Positions 1 through 6,002 of a DNA stretch of 10,978 bases are shown here, in pieces. The position numbers and the translations under genes were made by a program. Position 1 is the stretch's first letter. Each line of letters begins with the position of its first letter. The stretch covers positions 7,294 through 18,271 of the forward strand of contig DHSB01000049.1 of NCBI GenBank assembly GCA_002408385.1. The letters are read 5' to 3'. The notes beneath the pieces were generated by a model. It worked only from the letters and a program-made list of their open reading frames with translations. It was not told the origin of the DNA and did no database searches. Source of the stretch: Myxococcales bacterium UBA5297 (GTDB taxonomy: Bacteria; Myxococcota; Myxococcia; Myxococcales; UBA5297).

Positions 1-19
1 CCCCGCCCCCCCCCCCCCC
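1..19. repeat. Poly-C tract at window edge
   Basis: The window opens with four C, one G and then an uninterrupted run of 14 C. No other homopolymer of this length is present. It sits exactly at the edge, abuts no gene and has no flanking repeat, so a contig-end sequencing artefact (poly-G reads seen from the opposite strand) is more likely than biology. Positions 20-134 that follow hold no supported gene. An upstream ATG at 62 is in frame with the VOC gene but would add only an Arg/Pro-rich stretch unlike the family. Confidence 0.6.
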
Positions 20-134
20 GAGGAGATCCACGCTGCACACGGCGAGCGAAGGCTTGCTGGAATGCGCGGCGAGACCCCAGCGCGAGTTGCGCCCTTCCGA
101 GGCTCGGCAAACCAAGCGCCCCCGGCGCGGCGGC

Positions 135-140
135 TATACT
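135..140 (+). promoter_or_regulatory. Possible -10 box for the VOC enzyme gene
   Basis: TATACT (five of six bases of the sigma-70 -10 consensus) lies 32 bases before the start codon at 173. It is the only AT-rich hexamer in the leader. No convincing -35 is found 16-18 bases upstream, so the assignment rests on the -10 alone. A GAGGAG ribosome site follows at 161-166, six bases before the ATG. Confidence 0.35.
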
Positions 141-172
141 CGCCGGCTCGACAACCCTTCGAGGAGCCCGAA

Positions 173-565
173 ATGCGCTTCAGCTTCGACCACAACAACA
201 TCAACGTGCTCGACCTCGACCGAAGCCTCGCCTTCTATCGCGACGCGCTCGGCTTGACCGAGACGAGGCGCATCGACGCGCCCGACGGCAGCTTCGTCAT
301 CGTCTACTTGGGCGACGCGCAGGGCGCCCACAAGCTCGAGCTCACCTGGCTGCGTGACCGGGAGGCCCCGTACAACCTCGGCGACAACGAGTTTCATCTC
401 GCGTTCACCACCGACGACTACGAGGCCGCGAAGAAGAAGCACGCCGAGATGAAGTGCATCTGCTACGAGAACGAGCAGATGGGCATCTACTTCATCAACG
501 ACCCCGACGGCTACTGGCTCGAAGTGCTGCCCATGCGGATGGCGGCCGCGGTTGGTCCGGCGTAG
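173..565 (+). CDS. VOC-family glyoxalase I-like lyase
   Basis: This is a 130-residue single-domain vicinal oxygen chelate protein, resembling lactoylglutathione lyase, which isomerises the glutathione hemithioacetal of methylglyoxal in the cytoplasm. Two beta-alpha-beta-beta-beta modules are visible: about residues 3-60, starting with NVLDLDRSLAFYRDALGL, and about 72-120, starting with NEFHLAF and ending DPDGYWLEVLP. The four expected metal ligands are present as His7, Glu56, His75 and Glu117, with spacing matching bacterial glyoxalase I. Length is normal for the short bacterial form. The ATG at 173 is chosen because GAGGAG precedes it by six bases and because the upstream in-frame extension is not VOC-like. 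It stands alone, convergent with the RND operon. Sequences of this style (NNxNVLDL, LELTWLRDR, NLGDNEFHLAF) are, from memory, common in anaerobic Firmicutes and Bacteroidota. The true substrate could differ, since many VOC members are not glyoxalases. Confidence 0.85.
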   Translation: MRFSFDHNNINVLDLDRSLAFYRDALGLTETRRIDAPDGSFVIVYLGDAQGAHKLELTWLRDREAPYNLGDNEFHLAFTTDDYEAAKKKHAEMKCICYENEQMGIYFINDPDGYWLEVLPMRMAAAVGPA

Positions 566-582
566 CGGCGCTCGCTCGCCGC
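565..582. terminator. Possible hairpin between convergent genes
   Basis: GCGGCG at 565-570 and CGCCGC at 577-582 form a six-base-pair stem with a six-base loop. It starts at the VOC stop codon and lies 28 bases from the stop of the convergent lipoprotein gene. A second weak stem (CGCG, five-base loop, CGCG) follows at 597-609. Neither is followed by a T tract, so intrinsic termination is doubtful. The placement between two converging transcripts is the main support. Confidence 0.3.
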
Positions 583-610
583 AGCGATCGATGTCCCGCG
601 CCTTGCGCGA

Positions 611-1399
611 CTACTTCGCGAGCGCCGCGGCCTGGCCCTGCCACCGCTCGGCGTAGTCGCCCCAGAGCTCGGGGCGCGCCAGCTCGAGAGCCATCGCGGC
701 CTGCGCGGCGGCCGACTGCTTCTCGCCATCCTCGGCGAGCGCCTCGGAAAAGAAGAGGCGGTTCAGAGGGTGCGAGGGGAAACGGGTCGCGGCCTCTTCG
801 AGCAGCTCGAGCGACTTTTCGAGGTCGCCGGGCCCGGCGGGCCAGGCGGGAGCCTTCAGGTAGAGCGCCCCTAGCACGCGCAAGGGACCTCCGAGATCCT
901 GCTCGGGCTCGGCGCGCGCGGCCTCGAGCGCCTCTATCTCTTGGGACAGCAGCGAGAGCGCCTCGAGGCCCTTGTGCTGCATCACCAGACCGAGGTTGAG
1001 CCCGAAGAGGTAGGCCGAGCGTGGCTCTTTGTCCTTGGCGCCGGCGGCGCTGGCCGCGTCCATCCCGGCCTGCGCCACCTCGGTCATCACCTTGGGATCG
1101 GGCTCCCAGTCGGCGCGAAAGTAGGCGCAGCGCGCCAGGGTGAGCGCAACGGGCTTGTCGCGCGGGGCGAGGGCGTGAGCCTTGCGCGCCAGCTCGAAGC
1201 CGAGCCGCCGCTCCTCCTGCGTCGCCAGGTAGCCGCACAGGCGGTTGGCCGCGTCGGCGAGCCCGACCGCGTCGTCCCCGAGGAGCGCGGCGTCGACCGC
1301 GGAGGGCACAGCGGGCACCGAGGGCGTGACCGCAGCGCCGGAGGTGGCGCAGGCGCCCAGCAGCAGGACCAGGGACAGGAGGGGGGAGCTCTTCTTCAT
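611..1399 (-). CDS. TatT-like TPR lipoprotein
   Basis: This 262-residue protein has a lipoprotein signal peptide: MKK, a Leu/Val-rich core and a lipobox LGAC with the acylated Cys at 17. No Asp follows the Cys, so outer-membrane retention is expected. The remainder is alpha-helical, with Ala/Leu/Glu-rich helix pairs like degenerate tetratricopeptide repeats. The stretch GGPLRVLGALYLKAP (about residues 145-160), then GDLEKSLELLEEAATRFP and NRLFFSEAL, resembles the TatT component described for TRAP-associated systems (Treponema TatT). That resemblance is recalled, not computed. It is the last gene of a three-gene minus-strand operon, 37 bases after the binding-protein gene. A modest GGTGAG ribosome site lies just before the ATG at 1399. 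TatT proteins form pore-bearing trimers thought to work with a periplasmic binding protein, and here one is encoded directly upstream. A generic TPR lipoprotein is the alternative. Confidence 0.75.
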   Translation of the reverse strand: MKKSSPLLSLVLLLGACATSGAAVTPSVPAVPSAVDAALLGDDAVGLADAANRLCGYLATQEERRLGFELARKAHALAPRDKPVALTLARCAYFRADWEPDPKVMTEVAQAGMDAASAAGAKDKEPRSAYLFGLNLGLVMQHKGLEALSLLSQEIEALEAARAEPEQDLGGPLRVLGALYLKAPAWPAGPGDLEKSLELLEEAATRFPSHPLNRLFFSEALAEDGEKQSAAAQAAMALELARPELWGDYAERWQGQAAALAK

Positions 1400-1436
1400 C
1401 TTCTCACCGGCGCAAGAGGCCTCGGGGGGGCGGGGA

Positions 1437-2303
1437 CTACTTCGTCCCTTCGAACTGCTCGATCACCGGCTGGAGGGCCGCCTCTTCGATGGGGTCGAAG
1501 CCGGTGATGCCGAAGTTGCGACAGACCGACTTGCCCTGCGGGGTTCCGCACAGGCCGAGTAGGGTGGTCACCAGCTTCTGCCTCATCGCTCGGGTCCGGG
1601 GGGTGTCGACCATCATCAGGCCGAGCGAGGGCATCGGCTCGGAGACGAAGACCTGCTCGAGCTCGTCGAACAGCGGCATCCTGCGCAGGCTCTCGTGTTG
1701 GACGGTGTTGAGCAGGACCGCGTCGATCTTCTCCTTCTGCAGCTTGCGCACCGCCGACAGCGGGCGGCTCGTGGGCTTGAGGTCGAAGTGCTTGGCCGCC
1801 TCGAGCTTGCCCGAGAAGACGACCCGGTCGATGAACTTGGGGTCCTCGTAGAGTGGGCTGCCCCAGAGCTGCTTGCCCTTCAGCTCGTCGAGGGACTTGT
1901 AGCGCCCCTTCTTGACGAGGATGTGGAACTGCTCGGTCCCGTTCAACGTCGACTTGAGGCGGGCGAGCGGCACGAGCTTCGCGCTCTGGCGCTGCGAGAG
2001 GAAGAAGCCGAGCGAGCCGAGGACGAAGGAGTCGGGGTTCGCCGAGAGCTGGGCGACCGCGGGGGCGTTCTCGGTGAAGTAGCTGCCTTCGAGCGCGCCA
2101 GGCTCCAGGCCGGTCGCCGTGGCCAGCTCGGCGACGAGCTGGTCGATAAGGCCCTTGCCCTCGCCCCCGGTGTCGGGCCCGCCGAGAAAGACGATGACCA
2201 CGCCCAAGCTGTCCTCCTTCTTCTCGGCGGCGTGCGCGCCGCTAGCCAGCAGCGCCGCCGAGACCAGGACCGTCGCCATCAGGCTTGATCGAAGGCTTGC
2301 CAT
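1437..2303 (-). CDS. PhnD-like periplasmic substrate-binding protein
   Basis: This 288-residue secreted protein belongs to the PhnD / phosphonate-type solute-binding fold (type II periplasmic binding protein). A Sec signal peptide occupies residues 1-25, with a Leu/Val/Ala core and an AHA cleavage motif, and there is no lipobox. The mature chain shows the expected order: an early strand GVVIVFLGG, ALEGSYFTENAPAVAQL, then VLGSLGF (about 94-100), a hinge-like FHILVKKGRYKSLDELKGK (about 126-144), KIDAVLLNT (about 192-200), and GLMMVDTPRTRAMRQKL near the C-terminus. Two cysteines, 252 and 261, sit close enough for a disulphide. The gene overlaps the end of the RND gene by 62 bases. The ATG at 2303 has GGGAG seven bases upstream, and an internal Met9 is a less likely start. 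No ABC ATPase or permease is encoded nearby, so it probably serves the RND and TatT-like partners. The ligand is unknown. Confidence 0.8.
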   Translation of the reverse strand: MASLRSSLMATVLVSAALLASGAHAAEKKEDSLGVVIVFLGGPDTGGEGKGLIDQLVAELATATGLEPGALEGSYFTENAPAVAQLSANPDSFVLGSLGFFLSQRQSAKLVPLARLKSTLNGTEQFHILVKKGRYKSLDELKGKQLWGSPLYEDPKFIDRVVFSGKLEAAKHFDLKPTSRPLSAVRKLQKEKIDAVLLNTVQHESLRRMPLFDELEQVFVSEPMPSLGLMMVDTPRTRAMRQKLVTTLLGLCGTPQGKSVCRNFGITGFDPIEEAALQPVIEQFEGTK

Positions 2304-4992
2304 CGGGTGCTCCCTTTCGCAGGTAGATGAGGTCGATGAGCGTCGGCAGCACGAGGACCGCCATCAGCAGGCAGAGCGCGACGCCGAAGAGCAGGATGGA
2401 GCCAAAGGCCGCCACTCCCTGGTGACGCGCGAAGACGATGCTCAGCACGCCGGCCAGGGTCGTTGTCGCGGAGAGCAGCACCCCTTTGCCGACCGTGTAG
2501 GCCGAGACGAAGGCGGTCGTCCCGGGATTCTCCAACCAGCGTTGGACGATGTTGACGCCGTAGGCGACCCCGTAGCCGAGCAGCACCGGGAAGGCGGCGA
2601 CGCTGGCGAAGTTGTAGGAGGTACCGGTCGCCCAGATGATGAGCTGCAGCACGAGCAGCCCCAGGGCCAGCGGGGCCAGCGCCAGCAGCACCGCGTGCGC
2701 GCGGCGAAAGTCGAGGGCGAGCAGGACGATGAGCGCAATCAGCGCGTAGAGCATCGACTGCTTGAACCCGGTGACCACCATGCGCGAATGGACCTGGTGG
2801 GTCGCCGGGAAGCCGGTGACGTTCGGGGTGATGGACTTGAGCTGGCCCATGAAACGGTCGAGCGCGTCGACGTCCCAGACCGACTCCTTCGGGAAGACGT
2901 AGGCCGCATAGCGGCCCGTCGCGCTCTTGAAGCGCCCGAGCACCTCGGGAGCGAATTGAGCTTCGGTGATGGGCCGCGCTTCGAGCCAGCTATGGATGAG
3001 CGCCACCATGCGGGTCGCGTTGTCGAAGAGGTTTCGCTCGAAGGCCCGGGTGCGCTCGAGGCCGAGCGTGTCGTCGGCGGAGTCGAGCGCGGCGTCGAGC
3101 TTCTCGATCTCTGCGAGCACCTTCTCGATCCGCTCGACGAGATCGGCGCGCCCGGCGTTGAAGGCCGCCTCCTGCGCCTCGCCAAACTGCTCTCCGATGG
3201 CCTCGATGCGCTCGCGATAGGCGCCGACGGAGGTATCACCCGGGACCAGCTCAATCCTCAGGTCGCCCAGCAGCGGTCGATAGCGGTCGACCTCCTGGAG
3301 CTTCTCGGCCTGGCCCTCGGGCATCAGCTCGACGATGGACTCGACCCGCGAGACGTCGGGCAGGGCTTTGATGCGGGCGACGATCGCGCGCAGCTCGTCG
3401 AGAGACGGCGCGTAGACCGCCGCCGAATAGGCCGAGAAGTCGCTCTCGTCCTGCATGCGGTGCTGGTAGATGGTCGACTCGGTGTCGCGGGGCAGCAGCT
3501 TGAGCGCGTCGTAGTCGAAGCTGTTGCGCGGGGCCGCCCAGAGCGAGGCGGCGGCGAGCGCGGCCGCGACCGCGGCTACCGTCCAGAGCCCGCGGCGGGC
3601 GCGGGGGCTCGCGGCGGCGCTGGCGACCTGCTGGAGATCGGCCGGCTTGGGCTCGAGCCCGAACTGGAGCATCAGCGCGGGCACGAGCAGAAAGACGCTC
3701 GCCAGGCAGAGCGCGACGCCCAACCCCGCGGTGACCCCGAGCTCGGCAAAGCCGGTGAACTCCGAGAGCGTGATGGCCAGGAACGCCGCGCAAGTGGTGA
3801 GGCCGCCGGTCAGCACGCCCTTGCCGGTCTGCGTGATCGCCCGGTGCACCGCCTCCTCGAGGGAGGCGCCCGCCCCGAGCTCCTCCTCGGTGCGGCGGAC
3901 GAGGTAGATGCCAAAGTCGATGCTCATCCCGAACATCACCGCGAAGAAGGCGGAGCTGATCAGGTTGAGCCGGCCGAGCGCGAGGGTGATCGCTCCCATC
4001 GAGAGCACCATCCCGACGACGAGCGGCACGACGGCGATCGCAATCTTCCGCAGGGTGCGGAAGCCCAGGAAGACGATGAGCACGACCAGCAGCGCCGAGA
4101 CGATGGCCCCGCCGCCCACGTCCCTGAAGACGGTCTCGGTCTCGGTGAGCACGTGCGCGGGGGCTCCGGTAAAGGCAATCTTCACCTTCCCCTGCAGCTC
4201 GGGCCGCTCGGCGAGCACCCGGTCGGCCGCCCCGCGCATCGCCGCGAGGAACGGGCGCAGGTGCTCGGCCTCGTCGCTCGAGGAGACAGGCTGCACGAAG
4301 AAGAAGAGCATCCGGCCGTCGCGCGAGGCGAGATAGCCGCCCGACTGCAGGACGGGGTTGACGTCGGTGCGGCCTGCCGAGAAGAGCCCGTCGATGAGAT
4401 CGATTCGCTCGCGCGACGGCTCCTCGACCCAGCGGCGCCATTCGCCAAACAGCTCCTCAGTCCCCTTGATGATGGTGTTGACGGTGTCCGGGTGGATCTC
4501 GAGGCCGGGCTGCGCGAAGCCCGTCTCGACATCGGCGAGGGCGCGGTCGAGGTTGTTGATTCCTGCCAGCTTGGAGAGCAGCGAGCGCTGCTTCTCGAGC
4601 ATCTCGCGGCCGCGCTGCAGGGTCTCGACCGGGACGAAGAGCGGCGCGCGCTTGGTGAAGAGGTCGAGGTCGATCTTGTAGAAGACGCTCTTGACCCACC
4701 TCTTCTCGGCGCCAAAGGCGGCCGCGAGCTGGTCGGCTGCCGAGCGCAGAGTCTGCGGATCTCCCTCGGCGACCGCGATGAGGGCGTCGGCGGCGCCGAA
4801 CTCCGCGACGAAGCTGCGGTACTCCTGCTGCACCGGGTGGTCCGGGGGCAGCAGCGCCTGCTGCGAGGTCGAGATCGTCAAGCGCGTCGCGAGGATCGCC
4901 GCCAGTACGGTGAGTGCCCCCAGCACGAGGAAGACCTTGCGGCGGTGCCGTGCCGCAAGTGCGTAGATCAGCTCAAGAAACTTCTCTTGCAT
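2242..4992 (-). CDS. RND/MMPL-family exporter, HpnN-like
   Basis: This 916-residue inner-membrane protein has the duplicated RND layout. There is one N-terminal membrane helix (about 20-36), a periplasmic domain (about 37-295), a five-helix block (about 296-445), a seventh helix (about 468-486), a second periplasmic domain (about 490-740) and a final five-helix block (about 747-893). The first membrane block carries GMSIDFGIYL with Asp359, the usual proton-relay acid of MMPL proteins. The matching site in the second block reads GYGVAY, with Ala810 in that place. The second periplasmic domain contains a long charged helical segment (about 590-650), probably coiled coil. Length and arrangement resemble HpnN, which moves hopanoids to the outer membrane. 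ATG 4992 is preferred over GTG 5028: the N-terminus MQEKFLELIYALAARHRR leads into helix 1 as in relatives, GGGA precedes it, and the GTG lies immediately after a -10 box. It heads an operon with a binding protein and a TPR lipoprotein. The cargo is not evident, but lipids are the best inference. Confidence 0.85.
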   Translation of the reverse strand: MQEKFLELIYALAARHRRKVFLVLGALTVLAAILATRLTISTSQQALLPPDHPVQQEYRSFVAEFGAADALIAVAEGDPQTLRSAADQLAAAFGAEKRWVKSVFYKIDLDLFTKRAPLFVPVETLQRGREMLEKQRSLLSKLAGINNLDRALADVETGFAQPGLEIHPDTVNTIIKGTEELFGEWRRWVEEPSRERIDLIDGLFSAGRTDVNPVLQSGGYLASRDGRMLFFFVQPVSSSDEAEHLRPFLAAMRGAADRVLAERPELQGKVKIAFTGAPAHVLTETETVFRDVGGGAIVSALLVVLIVFLGFRTLRKIAIAVVPLVVGMVLSMGAITLALGRLNLISSAFFAVMFGMSIDFGIYLVRRTEEELGAGASLEEAVHRAITQTGKGVLTGGLTTCAAFLAITLSEFTGFAELGVTAGLGVALCLASVFLLVPALMLQFGLEPKPADLQQVASAAASPRARRGLWTVAAVAAALAAASLWAAPRNSFDYDALKLLPRDTESTIYQHRMQDESDFSAYSAAVYAPSLDELRAIVARIKALPDVSRVESIVELMPEGQAEKLQEVDRYRPLLGDLRIELVPGDTSVGAYRERIEAIGEQFGEAQEAAFNAGRADLVERIEKVLAEIEKLDAALDSADDTLGLERTRAFERNLFDNATRMVALIHSWLEARPITEAQFAPEVLGRFKSATGRYAAYVFPKESVWDVDALDRFMGQLKSITPNVTGFPATHQVHSRMVVTGFKQSMLYALIALIVLLALDFRRAHAVLLALAPLALGLLVLQLIIWATGTSYNFASVAAFPVLLGYGVAYGVNIVQRWLENPGTTAFVSAYTVGKGVLLSATTTLAGVLSIVFARHQGVAAFGSILLFGVALCLLMAVLVLPTLIDLIYLRKGAPDGKPSIKPDGDGPGLGGAAG

Positions 4993-5028
4993 GGGCGTCC
5001 CGGAGTGGCTTGGAGAGGGAGGGCACAC

Positions 5029-5037
5029 CTCATAGCA
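5029..5037 (-). promoter_or_regulatory. Possible extended -10 promoter of the RND operon
   Basis: On the minus strand, TGC followed by TATGAG forms an extended -10 element (TGn plus four of six consensus bases), with the hexamer at 5034-5029. Transcription would begin around 5021, giving a leader of about 30 bases to the ATG at 4992 and excluding the GTG at 5028 as start codon. No clear -35 is seen, which is tolerable for extended -10 promoters. Confidence 0.35.
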
Positions 5038-5318
5038 CTGGTTGATATTGGACGCACCGATTTGAGGCGGCCGGGCAGGGCGGAGAAGGCTCGCTCGCCC
5101 GGTGTCGGAAGCCCGGCAAGGGCTCGAGGGACCGGCCCGCGAGAGGTGACGGTCGGTGTCGCCCGAGCCGGGACTCGGCGCCGGTCGTCCGGGACGTTGC
5201 CGCGGGGATTGGAGACCTACCGGCAGGAATCTGACCAGACTGGCAAGGAATCGGTCGCCGGTTTTGCGGGTAGCGCCAAGTCGATAGCCGGGAGCGTTGA
5301 TCTCGGCTCGGCCAGCCC
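5038..5318. other. Noncoding gap upstream of the RND operon
   Basis: This 281-base stretch separates the PAS gene stop from the RND promoter region. It shows no frame with family-like protein, no tRNA and no repeat. A four-base-pair stem (GGCT/AGCC) near 5305-5317 follows the PAS stop on the minus strand, too weak to call a terminator. The region could hold operator sites, but I see none clearly. Confidence 0.5.
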
Positions 5319-5663
5319 CTAGGTGCGCTCGAAGTGCGGGACCTCGTCGGCTATCGGGACGGAGATCTCCACGACGCCGCCGAAGACCCCGTTCTCGAAC
5401 CAGGGAAGCTGGTGGACGACCTTCTTCTGGCCGTTCTTGCGGATGGTGTAGCAGTGGGGCTCGTGGCGCTCGTAGAGCTCGCGCAGCTTGGCCTGGGCGC
5501 GCTCGGGATGGCAGGCGAAGACCGAGCGGCCCACGAGCTCGCCGCCGCCGCTCTTGGCGAAGGTCTGCCGCGCGCGCTCGTTCATCTCCAGGATGGTCCC
5601 CTTCGCATCGGTGACCGTGACGGCTGCGGCCAGGCCTTCGGACCAGGAGTAGGGCTTCGACAT
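5319..5663 (-). CDS. Stand-alone PAS-domain protein
   Basis: A 114-residue cytoplasmic protein that is a single PAS fold with nothing attached. Residues 11-30 (LAAAVTVTDAKGTILEMNER) are the first PAS strands and loop. Residues 44-54 (VGRSVFACHPE) are the central helix entry. KNGQKKVVHQLPWFENG and VFGGVVEISVPI (about 77-104) are the final strand pair. The HPE...L..LYERH pattern and the C-terminal half resemble the PAS_10 group found at the end of DUF438 proteins. No histidine kinase, GGDEF or helix-turn-helix part is present, so it would sense a small ligand or redox state and act through a partner, or act alone. His52 or Cys51/Cys71 could serve a cofactor, but this is inference. The ATG at 5663 has GAGG seven bases upstream. 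A 26-residue upstream extension is Arg-rich and rejected. It reads in the same direction as the RND operon but is 326 bases away, with its own promoter. Confidence 0.8.
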   Translation of the reverse strand: MSKPYSWSEGLAAAVTVTDAKGTILEMNERARQTFAKSGGGELVGRSVFACHPERAQAKLRELYERHEPHCYTIRKNGQKKVVHQLPWFENGVFGGVVEISVPIADEVPHFERT

Positions 5664-5697
5664 CGGAAACCTCGAATAGCTTTTGTCTTGCGCCCGC

Positions 5698-5726
5698 GCT
5701 CTAGATCGGCGAGGCCGCAGTGTCAA
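5698..5726 (-). promoter_or_regulatory. Putative sigma-70 promoter of the PAS gene
   Basis: On the minus strand a perfect -35 TTGACA (5726-5721) is followed after 17 bases by TAGAGC (5703-5698), three of six matches to the -10 consensus. The start site would fall near 5691, giving a leader of about 28 bases to the ATG at 5663. The exact -35 in a GC-rich background and the correct spacing support it. The -10 is weak. Confidence 0.45.
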
Positions 5727-6002
5727 CGCCCTGCTCTCCAAGGCCTGGGCTCGACGCAGGGAGGCGGTCTGGGGCCCGCGGCGACGAGGGCGAGGGGCTC
5801 GAGGCGACCCCGTGCCTCGGCCGGGCGAATGAGTTACAAAAGAGCCCCCGGCTCCGCCCGGCCATGGGATTGCTTGCCAGAATCGGGTATCAAGGCGTCG
5901 CTCGTGGCCAAACGAGGCTCAGGTGGTTCGAGCAACCTCGCAGCCAGGCGGACATGGGTCTGAACACCTCGCGCCCTCACCATCGTGAAACCCAGGAACG
6001 AC
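5727..6002. other. Divergent intergenic region, PAS gene / MFS gene
   Basis: There is no gene in this 276-base stretch between the divergent PAS and MFS transporter genes. It contains the nested inverted repeat at 5819-5863 and the ribosome site of the MFS gene (AGGA, 5994-5997). I could not find a convincing -35/-10 pair for the plus-strand transcript. Open frames here are Arg-rich and lack family-like content. Confidence 0.5.
5819..5863. repeat. Nested inverted repeat upstream of MFS gene
   Basis: GGCCGGGCG at 5819-5827 and its exact complement CGCCCGGCC at 5855-5863 form nine perfect pairs around a 27-base interior. The interior itself ends in a second hairpin, GAGCC-CCC-GGCTC (5842-5854). 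The unpaired part is the most AT-rich piece nearby (TTACAAAA). It lies about 140 bases before the MFS start. It could be a leader-RNA structure or an operator. No T tract follows, so it is not a standard terminator. Confidence 0.5.

Noticed and set aside
2119..5322. Plus-strand open frame of more than 1000 codons antisense to the RND gene
   Set aside because: It is rich in Arg, Glu, Asp, Gly and His with no hydrophobic or family pattern, and it mirrors the codon structure of the RND gene. In GC-rich genes the opposite strand is often open by chance.
5664..5741. 26-residue N-terminal extension of the PAS protein
   Set aside because: It is Arg-rich, overlaps the likely promoter and lacks a ribosome site. 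The ATG at 5663 has GAGG at proper spacing.
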